Below are positions 23,865 through 34,657 of a stretch of 64,000 nt of DNA, piece by piece. The DNA is taken from positions 248,001-312,000 of the forward strand of contig NZ_CP084464.1 in NCBI RefSeq assembly GCF_020405185.1. Direction: 5' to 3'. Position numbers and translations under genes: made by a program. The notes beneath the pieces are model-generated. The model saw only the letters and a list, made by a program, of their open reading frames with translations. It had not been told where the DNA came from and did no database searches. Each line of letters starts with the position of its first letter. Position 1 is the stretch's first letter. The stretch is from Halomicrobium salinisoli. GTDB taxonomy: Archaea > Halobacteriota > Halobacteria > Halobacteriales > Haloarculaceae.

Positions 23865-24530
23865 GTGCAGATCGGACTCATCTCGGATATCCACGGGAAC
23901 CTTCCGGCGCTCGAGGCCGTCCTGTCGGACATGCCGGCAGTCGACGAAATCGCGTGTATCGGCGACGTCGTCGGCTACAACCCCTGGCCCGCGGCCTGTG
24001 TGGATCGCGTCCGCGAGGTGGCTGCTGTGACGGTCCAGGGAAACCACGACCGGACGGTCCGAACGCCCGAGACGTATCGCGGGAACAGGATGGCCCACGC
24101 CGGGCTCGAACACGCGCTCGACGAACTCTCCGAGGAACAGCTCTCGTGGCTCGACGACCTGCCGCGGACGGCGACGGTCGCCGACGATCGCTTCCTGCTC
24201 GTCCACGATCATCCGGACGTCCAGGACCGGTACGTGATGCCGGAGGCGTTCTCCGGACTCTGGTCGTATCTCGACGGCCGCAGTGGGCTCGTTCTCGGGC
24301 ACACGCACGTCCAGCACGAGGAGACGGACGGGGATCGTCTGCTCGTCAACCCGGGGAGCGTCGGTCAGCCGCGGGACGGGGATCCACGGGCGGCCTACGC
24401 CGTCCTCGATACAGACGCGGTCACGGTGGCCCTGCACCGCGTCGAGTACGACGTCGACCGCGTCATCCGGGCCGTCGAGGAAGCGGGGTTACCGGAGCGG
24501 ATCGGGGCGCGTCTGCTCGACGGGACCTGA
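23865..24530 (+). CDS. YfcE/MJ0936-type metallophosphoesterase
   Basis: About 221 residues from the GTG at 23865, which starts the protein directly at the first motif (QIGLISDIHGNLPALEAVL). Other motifs: CIGDVVGYNPWP, VQGNHDRTV, LVHDHPD and VLGHTHVQH, then LVNPGSVGQPRDGDPRAAY, typical of this stand-alone phosphodiesterase group. A longer frame opens at 23754 but would add 37 residues with no homology. It is the third phosphoesterase in a row, of a different subfamily from the two before it. Confidence 0.78.
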   Translation: MQIGLISDIHGNLPALEAVLSDMPAVDEIACIGDVVGYNPWPAACVDRVREVAAVTVQGNHDRTVRTPETYRGNRMAHAGLEHALDELSEEQLSWLDDLPRTATVADDRFLLVHDHPDVQDRYVMPEAFSGLWSYLDGRSGLVLGHTHVQHEETDGDRLLVNPGSVGQPRDGDPRAAYAVLDTDAVTVALHRVEYDVDRVIRAVEEAGLPERIGARLLDGT

Positions 24531-24902
24531 GAACGGGAGTGATATCGACGAAACGGCGGTAGCAGAGTATTTACCGCGCGTATTCTGGTAAAATCGGGAA
24601 TAGGAACCTGTCCTAGCGGTCTGCAGGCCTACGGGTTCTATCGAGAATTTCCACGGGTCGGGCCCGACACCTCGTCCGGCCCGATTTCGTCCATCAGAAT
24701 ACCCGCAGGCACTCGAGAGCGCCTGTACCGCTCCCGGACGCGAACGTGTCCGGCTGTGACGCAGGGAGAGTCCTGATTGGGCCGGGCAGGGACAGATCGG
24801 GCGGTAGTTTACAGCAGATATAGTTAACAGTGAATGGCGATTCGCGTTACTGCAAGCGGGTGGATAGATAATTTTATTTATTGTGGCATGGCGGGATCAG
24901 TT
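24531..24902. other. Intergenic region before the polymorphic toxin gene
   Basis: About 370 bp. It contains a 7-bp inverted repeat (tcgggcc 24658-24664 / ggcccga 24678-24684), which may be a terminator or regulatory hairpin, an AT-rich spot at 24810-24830 and a strong TATA element (gataattttatttatt, 24865-24880). From it transcription would begin near 24900. No gene seen. Confidence 0.45.
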
Positions 24903-27900
24903 ATGGCTGGTAGTTTCCGGGCCGTACTGGCCCGGTGTGGGAAGGAACTGCACCACCAACGCTGGCGAAAGCCACTCGCGGTCTTCCTTGCCGCGCTCAT
25001 CGTCCTCTCTACGACGGTCTCTCCGATTGCGGCGACGGCAGGAAGCTCAGCGCAACTGACTGACGCAGGGAACACGGCGACGCAGCCAGTCGACGGGTCG
25101 AACGGGGCGGAGTTGACTCCGCGAGCGCAACTCGTCGACGCGTCGGAACAGATCGAGACGGTCGATCCCCCGACGAAGCACAGGAAACCCCACGTACGGC
25201 GGGCGAAAGAGCGTGTCAGTGAAGCCGCGGACTACTATTCCGCGCCCGTGTATCCCCGCAACCGGCGTGCGTTCATCGCCGGTGCGCAGGGGACCCGGGC
25301 GCTTCGATTCGCGGTCAGCCGGGGCGACTCCTTCTCGGCCGACCGGGCGGAGAAGCTGGTTTCGGCGTCGGACGACGTCCGGGGCGCCCTCAGGAAGTCG
25401 ATCGAGTGGAAGGCCAACGAGACCCGCCGTTCGATCGAGAACAGGCGCGACGGACTGACCGACGCGCAGTACGACAGGGTCACGAACGTCTACTCGCAGA
25501 TCCGGCGGAATCTGGACAGGGCCCGTGACGTGCGCGGCCGCGACGGAGAGATCACGGGCGCCAGAGACGCGCGAAAGCGGATCCTCGCCAACGGCCGGGC
25601 GATCTCGAAGTTCAAGAGCGCGTGGACCCGCCTGGACGCGCTCGAGCGGGCGCTCGACAACTACGACGCGCCGGCGAACACGAACGACACCGACGGCGAC
25701 GGCATCGTCGACTCCCGCGAGGAGATGCTGGGGACGAACGTCACCGACCCCGACTCCGACGGCGATGGGATCAACGACTCCGTCGAGACGGCCGGCGGGT
25801 TCCCGATCGACACGGACGGCGACGGAACCATCGACGCGCTGGACGAGGACAGCGACGGCGACGGCGTCCCGGACAGCCGAGAGGGGACCAAGGACACTGA
25901 CGGCAACGGCGTCCCGAACTTCCGGGACACGGACGACGACGGCGACGGGATCCCGACCGCCGTCGAGGTCGAGGACGGGAAGGAGTTCTCCCACGACGTC
26001 GACTTCGACGGGACCGTCAACTGGCTCGACGCGGACGCCGACGGCGACGGGACGCCGGACGGCGTCGAAGGGACGACGGACAGCGACGACGACGGGATGC
26101 CCGATTACCTGGACAACGACCGCGACAACGACGGCCTCCCCGACTACTACGAGCGCAACGTCACCGGGACCGATCCGGCGGACAACGACAGCGACTCGTC
26201 GGTAACTGACGTCAACGAATCGGACGACGGCGTCATCGACGGGATGGAGGACTACGACGGCGACACTCTCGGCGCCTACCGAGAATACGCCATCGGCACC
26301 GATCCGTTCGACGCTGACACCGACGGAGACGGACTCTCCGACGGTTTCGAGGACCGCCACCAGGGCTTCGATCCGCTTGATCCTGATACGGACGGCGACG
26401 GCGTCAGCGACGGTGCATCGGACCTCGACGGCGACGGACTCACGAACGCGCGCGAGGCGGAGCTCGGGTCCGCGATCGACAGCAACGACACGGACGACGA
26501 CGGGCTCTCCGACGCCCGCGAAGTCGAGCTCGGGACGGACCCCGTCGCCGTCGACACGGACGACGACGGCCTCCCCGACGCCGAGGAGCTCGAACTCGGC
26601 ACGGATCCGACCGACCCCGACTCCGACGGCGACGGCGTCCGCGACGGCAACGAGTCGTTTACCACGACGACCGGCAACGAGTCGGTCGAAGCGACCGTCG
26701 ACGTGACGGGCCCGGGGAACGTCTCCGAGGGCGTCACGGTCCGGCAGTCCAACGCCAGCGTCCTCGACACCGAAACCGTCGAGAACGCCAGCGTCTCGGA
26801 GACGGTCTCGCTGCGCAGCGAGCGCGAGTTCGAGCGCGCGAACGTCACTCTGGGCTACGACGACGGGCAGGTCGACGACTCCAGCGACGTCGTCGTCGCC
26901 CGGTACAACCGGACGACCCAGACCTACGACCTGCTCGACACCGCCGTCGACGAGTCCAACGGGACCGTCTCGGCGGAGACGAAGCACTTCTCGGAGTTCA
27001 CGGCCGTCTCGACGACGACGCTCTCCGACCAGTTCGCCGGCGAGCCCAACTCCTCGTCGGTGCTCCTCGACAGGGACAACTTCAGCGCTCCGCGGTCGGA
27101 CTGTGAGGGCGTCTGTAACACCACTGGCGACGCCGTCGTGATCGGACCGACCCAGCCGGAGACCGACTCCGACTCGTCGAAGGCGACCACGTCGTCGGTC
27201 GGGGCCCTGTCCGTCGCGAGCGCCGAGACGCGGACCGCCACGCCCACTGCGGAGAAGACGACGTCGGACCGCCTCCGCTCCAAGAACGACAGTCGACGGA
27301 CGGCGACCGAGACGGCCGGCACCGCCGTGACGGCCGAAGGGAACCTGAGCGACCCCGTCACTGGACAGTCAGTCTCGGCCGTCACGTACGATAACGGAAC
27401 GTCGGTTCTCCGCTACGAGAACGGAACCGAAGTCAGGCAGAACAGCGGATCCGGTTCATTTGGAATTCAGGCGGCCAGCGCGAGTTCCAGTGACGCGTTC
27501 GAGACGATCCAGACGCACAGCGACGTCACTGCGGTAGTCATCGACGCGACGGTCGATTACGCCAGGCCGACGTCACCGGACTCCGACGACTCGTGGTCTG
27601 CCAGCTTCGTCGCCGGCGGCAAGACCGTCTTCGAGACGTCGAACGAGGCCGTCGAGGACAAGACGATCGACGACGTCGTCGTTCCGGTCTCCGGCGGCGA
27701 ATCGATCGACCTCGAACTGCAAGCCTCGAGCGGCGCCGCGATAAGGCTCGACTCCTACAGCTATCGCTTCGCCGTCGACGACGACGATGACGACGACTCC
27801 GGGTCGGTCAACACGCCCCGGCAGGAGGACCTCTGCGATCCGGTCGACGGCATCCAGGACGTCGAGTGTCCGCCCTCGTCGACGTCGGTCGTCGAGGTAC

Positions 27901-30845
27901 CGATCGACGGCCACGTCGAGGAACTGACCATCGAGGGCAGCGGTCGCGCAGTCGCGGTGAAGAACTCCGAGGCGCGCGTGACCGTGAGCGGCCCGGTCGA
28001 CGAGACGCTTGTCTCGACGTCCAGCAACGGGACCGTCGAGATCGACGAGACGTTCACCGACGTCGGTACCGACGGTGAGACGACGACGCTGCAGATTGAG
28101 GCCGAGACGACCGGCCTCGCGGGCCTGCGCATCGACGACCTCCAGATCACCCGCGACACCGACGGCGACGGCGTCGAGGACTTCGTCGAGCGCGGCTTCC
28201 GGACCGGCACCGGTGAGGTCCTCAGGACCAACGCGTCGGATCCCGACACCGACGACGACGGCATTCCCGACGGCGAGGAGATCGGTGAACTGGCCGAACG
28301 CACGCAGACGGTCACGATCGACGGCGAGCAGCGGAAGATCACCCAGACCTACTGGAAGCTCGCCAGCGACCCGACGGCGGTCGACTCCGACGGCGACGGC
28401 CTGACCGACGCCGAGGAGCGCGAGGGCTGGCGGGCTGCGCTGGCCACCTCGCCAGAACAGGGCAACGAGTTCGCCGAGGCCCGCGAGGACGACGCGACGA
28501 ACCCGGTGTCGGTCCTCGACCGGCCGACGGTCACGTCGGACCCGCTGTACGCCGACACCGACGACGACGGCCTCTCGGACCTGACCGAGTACCGCCTGAA
28601 GCTGGACCCGGCCGACGAGGACTCCGACGGCGACGGCATCCCCGACGGTGCGGAGCGCGCCGGCAGCACCGAGGCGGCGATCCACGACCACTCGGCGCCG
28701 GCGGTGCAGGTCCGGTCGATCAGGACCGGCGACGCGGCGCGGACCTCCTACAACGTCACGCTGCGGCTGGCCGACCCCAGCGGCCTCGGGAAGACGCGCT
28801 TCTACAAGAAGGGCGAAGTCCAGGCGGCCATCGCCGGCCAGGGCGACACCGAGTGGGGCTACGACTACGTCGAGTTCACTGTCGAGCGCGACACCCTCGA
28901 GAAGATCCAGGTCGGCGCGGCGGGCTTCGTCACGGGCGCGTCGGTCGACATCGAGACGCGTGACGTCCACGACAACAGCAAGCGCAAGACGTTCACCGGT
29001 CCCGACTCCTTCGCGCAGGCGGCGCGGGTCATCGAGCAGGCACCGATCGACCTCGGCAAGCGCGAGGCGATCGTGGCGATGAGCTTCTCCTCGGGCTTCG
29101 GGACGGTGATCGGCGAGACGTTGCTGCAACTGAAGCGGCTCGTCGAAAACCCCGCGAAGATCCTCGAGGACTTCAAGAAACTCGCGGAGTTCCTGGCGAA
29201 CAACCCCGAGGCCATCACGAAGCTGCCGCAGCTGATGGTCCAGCAGATCCAGGACAAACAAGACACGCGCAATCCCTTCCAAGAAGGCGAGAGCGCCCGC
29301 ACCACGTTCAAAGCCGGCTGGTACGTCGGTTATGGCTCCGGTACAGTGGCCAAGGAAGCCGCCAGTAGCGGCGCCGGCAGCGCCGCCACGCGGATCCTGG
29401 GCAAGTCCAGCAAGTTCCGCACGGCGATGAAAGGCGTCAAGTCGGCCGAATCGAAGCTGAAGGCCGGCGTCTCCACGCGGACGATGGCCCGCGCCCAGCA
29501 GGTGCGCAAAGCCCTGCCGGACAACGACAAGATCGACACGGCGCGACTCGGCAAGAAGCTCAGCGACATGTCGCCGGCGACCCGCCAGCGGGTCGTCGAC
29601 CAGATGGGCTCGCTCAAACGGTCCACGCGGAACTACATCGCCGAGACAGACGTCGAAGCGCCCGGTGCCAAGACCGCGAAGCTGATCGAAGTGACCGGGA
29701 GTGGTGGCAAGCGGGCGCTGCGGGCGCTCGCTGACGGTAATCGGAGAGCCGCCGACGCGCTGCTGCGGATGGCAGACGACGCCGCGACCCAGCGTGCGAT
29801 GGTCCGTGCCTGGGAGAATGGCGACGTCTCCACGAAAGAACTGGCGACTGCGCTGCGGCGGTACAACGAACTCGACGCCAGCGAGCGAGCCGATTTCCGG
29901 GAGGTGCATGCAGCTGCTGGTGACGACGCTGTTGCCTTCGCCAGCCGTACTGATTCGGATACCTTCGAGTCAGTCTTCGCACGCTGTGGCCCCGGTCGTG
30001 TGCCGTCGATCGGTGGTGCCAGTTCGCTCCAGTCTGACCGATACCACTCGGTCGAGGCGCCGTCGGCGCTGCTTGCACAGGGCAGTGGAGATTGTCCGGC
30101 CGATGGCCTCTCCGATAGCGAACGGAAAGATTATCAAGAGGCGATAGTCGCTGCGGACAAAGTCTCTTCGGGTCCGATTACCGACGCTGACGAGTTACAA
30201 GATGTCCTCGCCGATCTAAACAGCAGAGACGGCTTCGATGACCTCGACAATGTCGTGGGGTCGATGTCGGGTGACAAGAAGGGGTTCAAAGGTGTTGCTG
30301 GTGAAGCGCATATCGGACAAGCCCTCGACGATCGGTCCGGCATTGATGCCGGAGACGGCGACATCGAACTCGAGAAAGATATCTCTGCGGCAGAGATCGA
30401 AGACGAATATGGGCCAGCTGTCGCTCAGAAGGTCCAGAATAGCAAAAAATTCAAGAATGTAGATGCTTCGGCTGACGGGTCCAGCAGTGACGTTGACATC
30501 AAAGCGAACACAGATGTAGAGGTCAATGGCCGGACCCTTCAGAATCCAGCAATCGAATCCAAGAATCTCTATCCGACCAGTTCCAATTACCTCCGGATTG
30601 ACTCCTGGGATAGCCTCAAGAAGAAACTACGGACGCACGCAGCTGCAGGGGAAGACGAGTTGGTCGTGGTCATGGATCAAGATTATATCGATGCTGAAGC
30701 CGATCGACTTGATGGCGGTAGCGATTTGCATTCTCGGGAAGTACTGGGCAACAAATTAGAAGAAGACATTGAAACAGAGCTATCAAATGAACTTGGTGTT
30801 AGCCGTGACGTAACGGTTGAAGTGACTAGCTATAGTGACCTCTAA
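24903..30845 (+). CDS. Giant secreted polymorphic toxin with Ca-binding repeats and nuclease C-terminus
   Basis: About 1980 residues from ATG 24903, chosen because the TATA box is 27-30 bp before it; ATGs at 24888 and 24834 are possible. Layout: signal segment PLAVFLAALIVLSTTV (near 24-46); helical region 60-255; calcium-binding thrombospondin-type-3-like repeats with DTDGDGI or DSDGDGV units (about 260-585 and 1084-1250); a conserved pre-toxin segment (about 1478-1671, with SDMSPATRQRVVDQMGS and TQRAMVRAWENGDVSTKEL); and a variable end (about 1793-1980). That end has DVDIK near 1863 and AIESKN near 1884, as in PD-(D/E)XK nucleases. G+C drops in the last 700 bp. It is probably exported and kills competitors by DNA cleavage. 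The immunity gene follows 2 bp on. Confidence 0.85.
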   Translation: MAGSFRAVLARCGKELHHQRWRKPLAVFLAALIVLSTTVSPIAATAGSSAQLTDAGNTATQPVDGSNGAELTPRAQLVDASEQIETVDPPTKHRKPHVRRAKERVSEAADYYSAPVYPRNRRAFIAGAQGTRALRFAVSRGDSFSADRAEKLVSASDDVRGALRKSIEWKANETRRSIENRRDGLTDAQYDRVTNVYSQIRRNLDRARDVRGRDGEITGARDARKRILANGRAISKFKSAWTRLDALERALDNYDAPANTNDTDGDGIVDSREEMLGTNVTDPDSDGDGINDSVETAGGFPIDTDGDGTIDALDEDSDGDGVPDSREGTKDTDGNGVPNFRDTDDDGDGIPTAVEVEDGKEFSHDVDFDGTVNWLDADADGDGTPDGVEGTTDSDDDGMPDYLDNDRDNDGLPDYYERNVTGTDPADNDSDSSVTDVNESDDGVIDGMEDYDGDTLGAYREYAIGTDPFDADTDGDGLSDGFEDRHQGFDPLDPDTDGDGVSDGASDLDGDGLTNAREAELGSAIDSNDTDDDGLSDAREVELGTDPVAVDTDDDGLPDAEELELGTDPTDPDSDGDGVRDGNESFTTTTGNESVEATVDVTGPGNVSEGVTVRQSNASVLDTETVENASVSETVSLRSEREFERANVTLGYDDGQVDDSSDVVVARYNRTTQTYDLLDTAVDESNGTVSAETKHFSEFTAVSTTTLSDQFAGEPNSSSVLLDRDNFSAPRSDCEGVCNTTGDAVVIGPTQPETDSDSSKATTSSVGALSVASAETRTATPTAEKTTSDRLRSKNDSRRTATETAGTAVTAEGNLSDPVTGQSVSAVTYDNGTSVLRYENGTEVRQNSGSGSFGIQAASASSSDAFETIQTHSDVTAVVIDATVDYARPTSPDSDDSWSASFVAGGKTVFETSNEAVEDKTIDDVVVPVSGGESIDLELQASSGAAIRLDSYSYRFAVDDDDDDDSGSVNTPRQEDLCDPVDGIQDVECPPSSTSVVEVPIDGHVEELTIEGSGRAVAVKNSEARVTVSGPVDETLVSTSSNGTVEIDETFTDVGTDGETTTLQIEAETTGLAGLRIDDLQITRDTDGDGVEDFVERGFRTGTGEVLRTNASDPDTDDDGIPDGEEIGELAERTQTVTIDGEQRKITQTYWKLASDPTAVDSDGDGLTDAEEREGWRAALATSPEQGNEFAEAREDDATNPVSVLDRPTVTSDPLYADTDDDGLSDLTEYRLKLDPADEDSDGDGIPDGAERAGSTEAAIHDHSAPAVQVRSIRTGDAARTSYNVTLRLADPSGLGKTRFYKKGEVQAAIAGQGDTEWGYDYVEFTVERDTLEKIQVGAAGFVTGASVDIETRDVHDNSKRKTFTGPDSFAQAARVIEQAPIDLGKREAIVAMSFSSGFGTVIGETLLQLKRLVENPAKILEDFKKLAEFLANNPEAITKLPQLMVQQIQDKQDTRNPFQEGESARTTFKAGWYVGYGSGTVAKEAASSGAGSAATRILGKSSKFRTAMKGVKSAESKLKAGVSTRTMARAQQVRKALPDNDKIDTARLGKKLSDMSPATRQRVVDQMGSLKRSTRNYIAETDVEAPGAKTAKLIEVTGSGGKRALRALADGNRRAADALLRMADDAATQRAMVRAWENGDVSTKELATALRRYNELDASERADFREVHAAAGDDAVAFASRTDSDTFESVFARCGPGRVPSIGGASSLQSDRYHSVEAPSALLAQGSGDCPADGLSDSERKDYQEAIVAADKVSSGPITDADELQDVLADLNSRDGFDDLDNVVGSMSGDKKGFKGVAGEAHIGQALDDRSGIDAGDGDIELEKDISAAEIEDEYGPAVAQKVQNSKKFKNVDASADGSSSDVDIKANTDVEVNGRTLQNPAIESKNLYPTSSNYLRIDSWDSLKKKLRTHAAAGEDELVVVMDQDYIDAEADRLDGGSDLHSREVLGNKLEEDIETELSNELGVSRDVTVEVTSYSDL

Positions 30846-30847
30846 CG

Positions 30848-31966
30848 ATGTCACCGAGATTCCTCACCGTCTACACGACTGACCCACCTGATGACATCAT
30901 AGCCACTGGTCTCGACGCTGCAGAACGCGTGGGGATGGATGTCGATCAAGATAACGACATAGAGGGCGACGACTGGCCGCGATTCCATGTGACAACCGAG
31001 TATACGTCCGGGTTCCGGTTGGGCTTCGACGTGTCCGAAAACCGCGAGCTACACGAGCGAGTCTGCTCTCTCTCGGTCGAGGACCGCTTTGATAGGTCGA
31101 ACTGGTCTGACGGCGACGGTTACGCTGGATTCGTCGATCTCGTCGTCGATTTCGCCTGCGAGGCCGCCGCCGCATACGACGCCGAGTACGTTACGCTGGC
31201 CTCGATGGACCGACATTCAGAGGTGTCACCGAGCGGAACGCCGTTCGCGGATCACATCGAACAAGCCCCACACCTGGCCGTCTACGAGGAGTCGTTGCTG
31301 GCGGACCTAGGTGGACTCGAGACGCTGTATGGCGGAGAGCCGTGGCGATACGCACACCTCGACAGCGGGCACGTGCTCGCGATGACAGCCGACGGTCCCT
31401 GGCAGGGCACCGAGTTCACCGAGTCACAGCGGCGGGACCTGCAGGCGGGTGAGGCTCCCAGTACCGTCGACCTCAGGGACCCCTTCAGGGAACTGGAACC
31501 CGGCGAGTACGGCACCGACGTGGTTCTCGAGAAATCCGACATCGCTCCGAAATTCACGAATGACATTCTGGCACTGGAACGGTGCTACCGCGACGAGTCG
31601 GACGCCCTACGTCGGGTCGAGGACGACTCGTTCGTCCGGCGGATCGCCGGCGACGACGGCTCGAGCGGGGAAATTCCCGACGGCGTCGACCCAAACGACG
31701 AGCGCGTATCGGCGCTACTCCACGAGTCGATCCCACCGGAATTCGTCCGTCTGGACGACCCTGACGGGGAGACGATCGTCTCGAAGGTGCTATCGCTCGA
31801 CGTCGATACCAACAAGTTCGACCTGTTAGTCCGACTGGGCAAGATCGCCGAGGCCGAAGACTTCGACGATGAGGTTCTCGCCACGATCGATGGCATCGTG
31901 AGTCGACTGGGAGAGTTAGACGACGAAGACGGTATCGACGCCTACATCCAGCAGAACATTTTCTGA
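30848..31966 (+). CDS. Immunity protein for the main toxin (family A)
   Basis: 372 residues, acidic, no signal peptide, starting 2 bp after the toxin stop, the standard immunity position. It is homologous to the protein at 33369: VSALLHESIPPEFVRLDD and LRRVEDDSFVRR here match VSTLLHERIPTTFVRLED and LRRVDDDTFVRN there. The pair therefore defines an immunity family that goes with PD-(D/E)XK-type ends. No known domain recognised. Expected to sit in the cytosol and block the nuclease. Confidence 0.7.
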   Translation: MSPRFLTVYTTDPPDDIIATGLDAAERVGMDVDQDNDIEGDDWPRFHVTTEYTSGFRLGFDVSENRELHERVCSLSVEDRFDRSNWSDGDGYAGFVDLVVDFACEAAAAYDAEYVTLASMDRHSEVSPSGTPFADHIEQAPHLAVYEESLLADLGGLETLYGGEPWRYAHLDSGHVLAMTADGPWQGTEFTESQRRDLQAGEAPSTVDLRDPFRELEPGEYGTDVVLEKSDIAPKFTNDILALERCYRDESDALRRVEDDSFVRRIAGDDGSSGEIPDGVDPNDERVSALLHESIPPEFVRLDDPDGETIVSKVLSLDVDTNKFDLLVRLGKIAEAEDFDDEVLATIDGIVSRLGELDDEDGIDAYIQQNIF

Positions 31967-32039
31967 GGTGGACCGCTGAGGGCGTCAGGCCCCGTTTTGC
32001 AGCTGGCTTTTGAACCATGCCGTGAAATAGAGGTCATTA

Positions 32040-33367
32040 GATCAGGTGGCAAACGTGCGTTGCAGGCGCTCTCTGACGGCAACCGGAGAGCCGCCGACGC
32101 GCTGCTGAAGTTGCACGACGACGCCGCGACCCAGCGGGCGATGGTCCGCGCCTGGGAGCGCGGCGACGTCTCTACCAAAGAGCTCGCAACCTCGCTGCGG
32201 CGCTACAACGAGATGGACGCCAGTCAGCGGGCGGAGTTTGACGACATGGTCGCGATTGGTGGCTCCGACACGGTTCGGATGGCCAGCAAGATCGATCGAG
32301 ACACCCTGGACACGCTCACATCGCGCGGCTGTAGTCGACGCCTCCCGTCGGTCGGCGCTGCGGCGGCGCCCGGTACCGACCACCAGTACGCCGTGACTGG
32401 CGTCATCGCACAGAGCAGCGGTGGAAGTTGTCTTCCATCCGAGGACAAAGAGAAGTTACAGCAGGGGATCGCTCGTGCCGCCGACGGTGACGAGATCGAC
32501 TCCTACCAAGACATCGACGACGCCGTCGAAACCCTCGAGCAACTCGACAGCGAAGGTCAAGAATCTGCGGCGGAACTCGTCGGTGAATTCGGCGGCGAAG
32601 GCGTAACTGTCGTCAACGATGCTGATGCGCTGACTGAGACCGTTGACGGATTCACCTCAGACGAGGTAGAGGACCTCCTCGTCTCGTACGACAGCTACCA
32701 GGAAGCAGGACTCGATGGCGCCCGGAGTCCGAGAGCAATCCAAGACGATCTGAACCGGCTCGCGACTGCAGGAGATGATGGCGTTGATGGCATAGCCAGT
32801 ATGATCCAAGAGCGGACTGGCGGTGGAAATCCGAAGAACTTCAAGGGAGTTGACGGTGCCGCTCAGGACGCGACTGAGAAACTTGACGAAGGCGTCAAAC
32901 CGAGCAACCTCTACTTGGAGAGAGATATAAAGATCGACAAGGACGAAAAAAGTGACGTTGAGGAGGAGACTGACCTAAACCCGGAAACCGACCTCTACGA
33001 ACAGACCGACATTGACGTTGACGTTGAGGGCGGGTCAGCCACTGAAATCAAGAAAACTAACTTCGAGCCGTTCGCCGAAGCAGGGTTCGCGTACGAGCAG
33101 CGAGCAAGAGAGCTAAGCAACCTCTGGAAGAAGCTCAACACGATTGCGGCGAACGGAGACAGCGGAAGAATTACAATCACTGTTAGTCGTGCACCCGATG
33201 AACCGATTTCTGAGAGTGTGTTGAGAGAACTTAGGAGCAATAACAATAACATCAATACGGGTACGCTGGACACAGACGAGATCTCCACGCTTAGAGACCT
33301 CGCAGATGAGGTCGAATCTGACTTCGGAGTTGACATAACGTTCGAACGATTTGGTGGAGGTAACTAA
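32040..33367 (+). CDS. Orphan toxin module 2: pre-toxin segment plus nuclease-like end
   Basis: The open frame runs from 31997 with no good start. Homology to the main toxin begins at 32040 (SGGKRALQALSDGNRRAADA, then TQRAMVRAWERGDVSTKELA), continues about 60 residues, and then diverges. The new end has DIDVDVEGG and TEIKKTNFE near residues 330-345, again a PD-(D/E)XK-like D...ExK arrangement, different in sequence from the main toxin but with a similar FKGVDGAAQ entry. It lacks a signal peptide, repeats, start codon and promoter, so it is read as a silent cassette that could recombine into the main gene. Its immunity gene follows 1 bp on. Confidence 0.75.
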
Positions 33368-33368
33368 T

Positions 33369-34568
33369 ATGTCTCAAGCCGGTTTCGCATTCTATAGCAC
33401 TGAGTCACGGCGTTCCACAGACCTCGTCAGACGAACTTTCGAGATCTGTGAATCAGTCGATGGGTTCGAGATCGGACCGCCAGATGAAACGGTGGAGCCA
33501 GACGATTTCTCCCTTAAAAAGGGAGGTGGGTTCGAACTGTACTGGCAAAATGGGCCTGGTCGTGTCTCTGTCGGATTCAAAGATGAGTCCTTCCCAGAGC
33601 ACTTTATTTCAATCTTTATCCAGAGGCATATATTTTTCCCAGAAGATGACGAAGGTGAGTACGAGGGATTGACTAGTGCTGTCATGGAGTTAGTTCGTGC
33701 GCTGGCCATCGAACACAATCCGTACTACGTTGTGTCTCCAAATCCGGAGCCAGAAGTTGGCCCGGACCCAGTTGACGTCATGCCCACAACAGCCGAGTTC
33801 GAACTCGGGCGAATTCCGTGGTTCGGCGTCTATTCTTCGTCACTCATCGACGAACTCGGCGGCCGTGAGCACGTGCTGGAGACACCGGCCTGGCACGTCG
33901 AAGAACTCGAAACCGGCAGTATCCTGCTCATCCGCACACGCGCACCGTGGGCCTACCTCGGCCGCGACCACCCCGTCGACCGGTACCTCCTCGACGGCGA
34001 GGACGACGCCACAGACGATTCTGGCGACGTTGACTCGCTGGGACTGCAGGATCCATTTGCAGCACTCTCGGCCGGTGACTACGGAGCCGATGTCTGCGTC
34101 ACCCCCGAAGATATCGACCCCGAGTTCCCCAACGAGGACCTCCAGCTCGAACGGGTCTACGTCGACGAGAGCGGCGACCTCCGCCGCGTCGACGACGACA
34201 CGTTCGTCCGCAACGTCGTCGACGGCCACTACGAGGACGACGGGGCGTTCCTCGAAGCGATGCTCAGTGAGGTTCCCGATGACGCTGACCACGACCGGCT
34301 GATGGTCTCGACGCTGCTGCACGAGCGGATCCCCACTACGTTCGTTCGGCTCGAAGATCCCGACGACGAGAACGTCGTGACGCGAGTGTTGGACCTCGGT
34401 GTCGACATCGACAAGCACGATCTCCTGTTTTCGCTGGCTCGCGTGGCCAACGAGGGCGACTTCGAGGACGATGAAGTAGCATCGATCGAAGGTGCCCTGG
34501 AGACGCTCGCCGACGTCGACGATCCCGAAGTCGCCGAACGCATCATCGAGGAACGTCTACTGCTCTGA
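33369..34568 (+). CDS. Immunity protein for module 2 (family A)
   Basis: 399 residues, starting 1 bp after the module 2 stop at ATG 33369. Paralogue of the immunity protein at 30848 (IPTTFVRLEDPDDENVVTRV and DFEDDEVASIEGALETL correspond). The first 150 residues have lower G+C than the rest, which suggests that this family is itself assembled from exchanged pieces. No signal peptide. Confidence 0.7.
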   Translation: MSQAGFAFYSTESRRSTDLVRRTFEICESVDGFEIGPPDETVEPDDFSLKKGGGFELYWQNGPGRVSVGFKDESFPEHFISIFIQRHIFFPEDDEGEYEGLTSAVMELVRALAIEHNPYYVVSPNPEPEVGPDPVDVMPTTAEFELGRIPWFGVYSSSLIDELGGREHVLETPAWHVEELETGSILLIRTRAPWAYLGRDHPVDRYLLDGEDDATDDSGDVDSLGLQDPFAALSAGDYGADVCVTPEDIDPEFPNEDLQLERVYVDESGDLRRVDDDTFVRNVVDGHYEDDGAFLEAMLSEVPDDADHDRLMVSTLLHERIPTTFVRLEDPDDENVVTRVLDLGVDIDKHDLLFSLARVANEGDFEDDEVASIEGALETLADVDDPEVAERIIEERLLL

Positions 34569-34657
34569 GCCGACGTCCCCAGCAGGCTTTCAGAAGCGGC
34601 GGAATCGCAACTAGTACTGGGGACCGTTCTGTCGTTTCTCGTACTGGTGAGTCGATC

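Noticed and set aside
24809..24823. ttacag-cag-atatag upstream of the toxin gene as a regulon site
   Set aside because: Right half poorly matched and no TATA element at the required distance; the toxin TATA is more than 40 bp further on.
25684..26655. Repetitive GACGGCGACGG tract as a CRISPR or DNA repeat
   Set aside because: It encodes DxDGDG calcium-binding repeats in frame; no spacer structure.
27573..29909. 778-residue minus-strand frame inside the toxin gene
   Set aside because: Antisense shadow; the plus strand has repeats and conserved domains.
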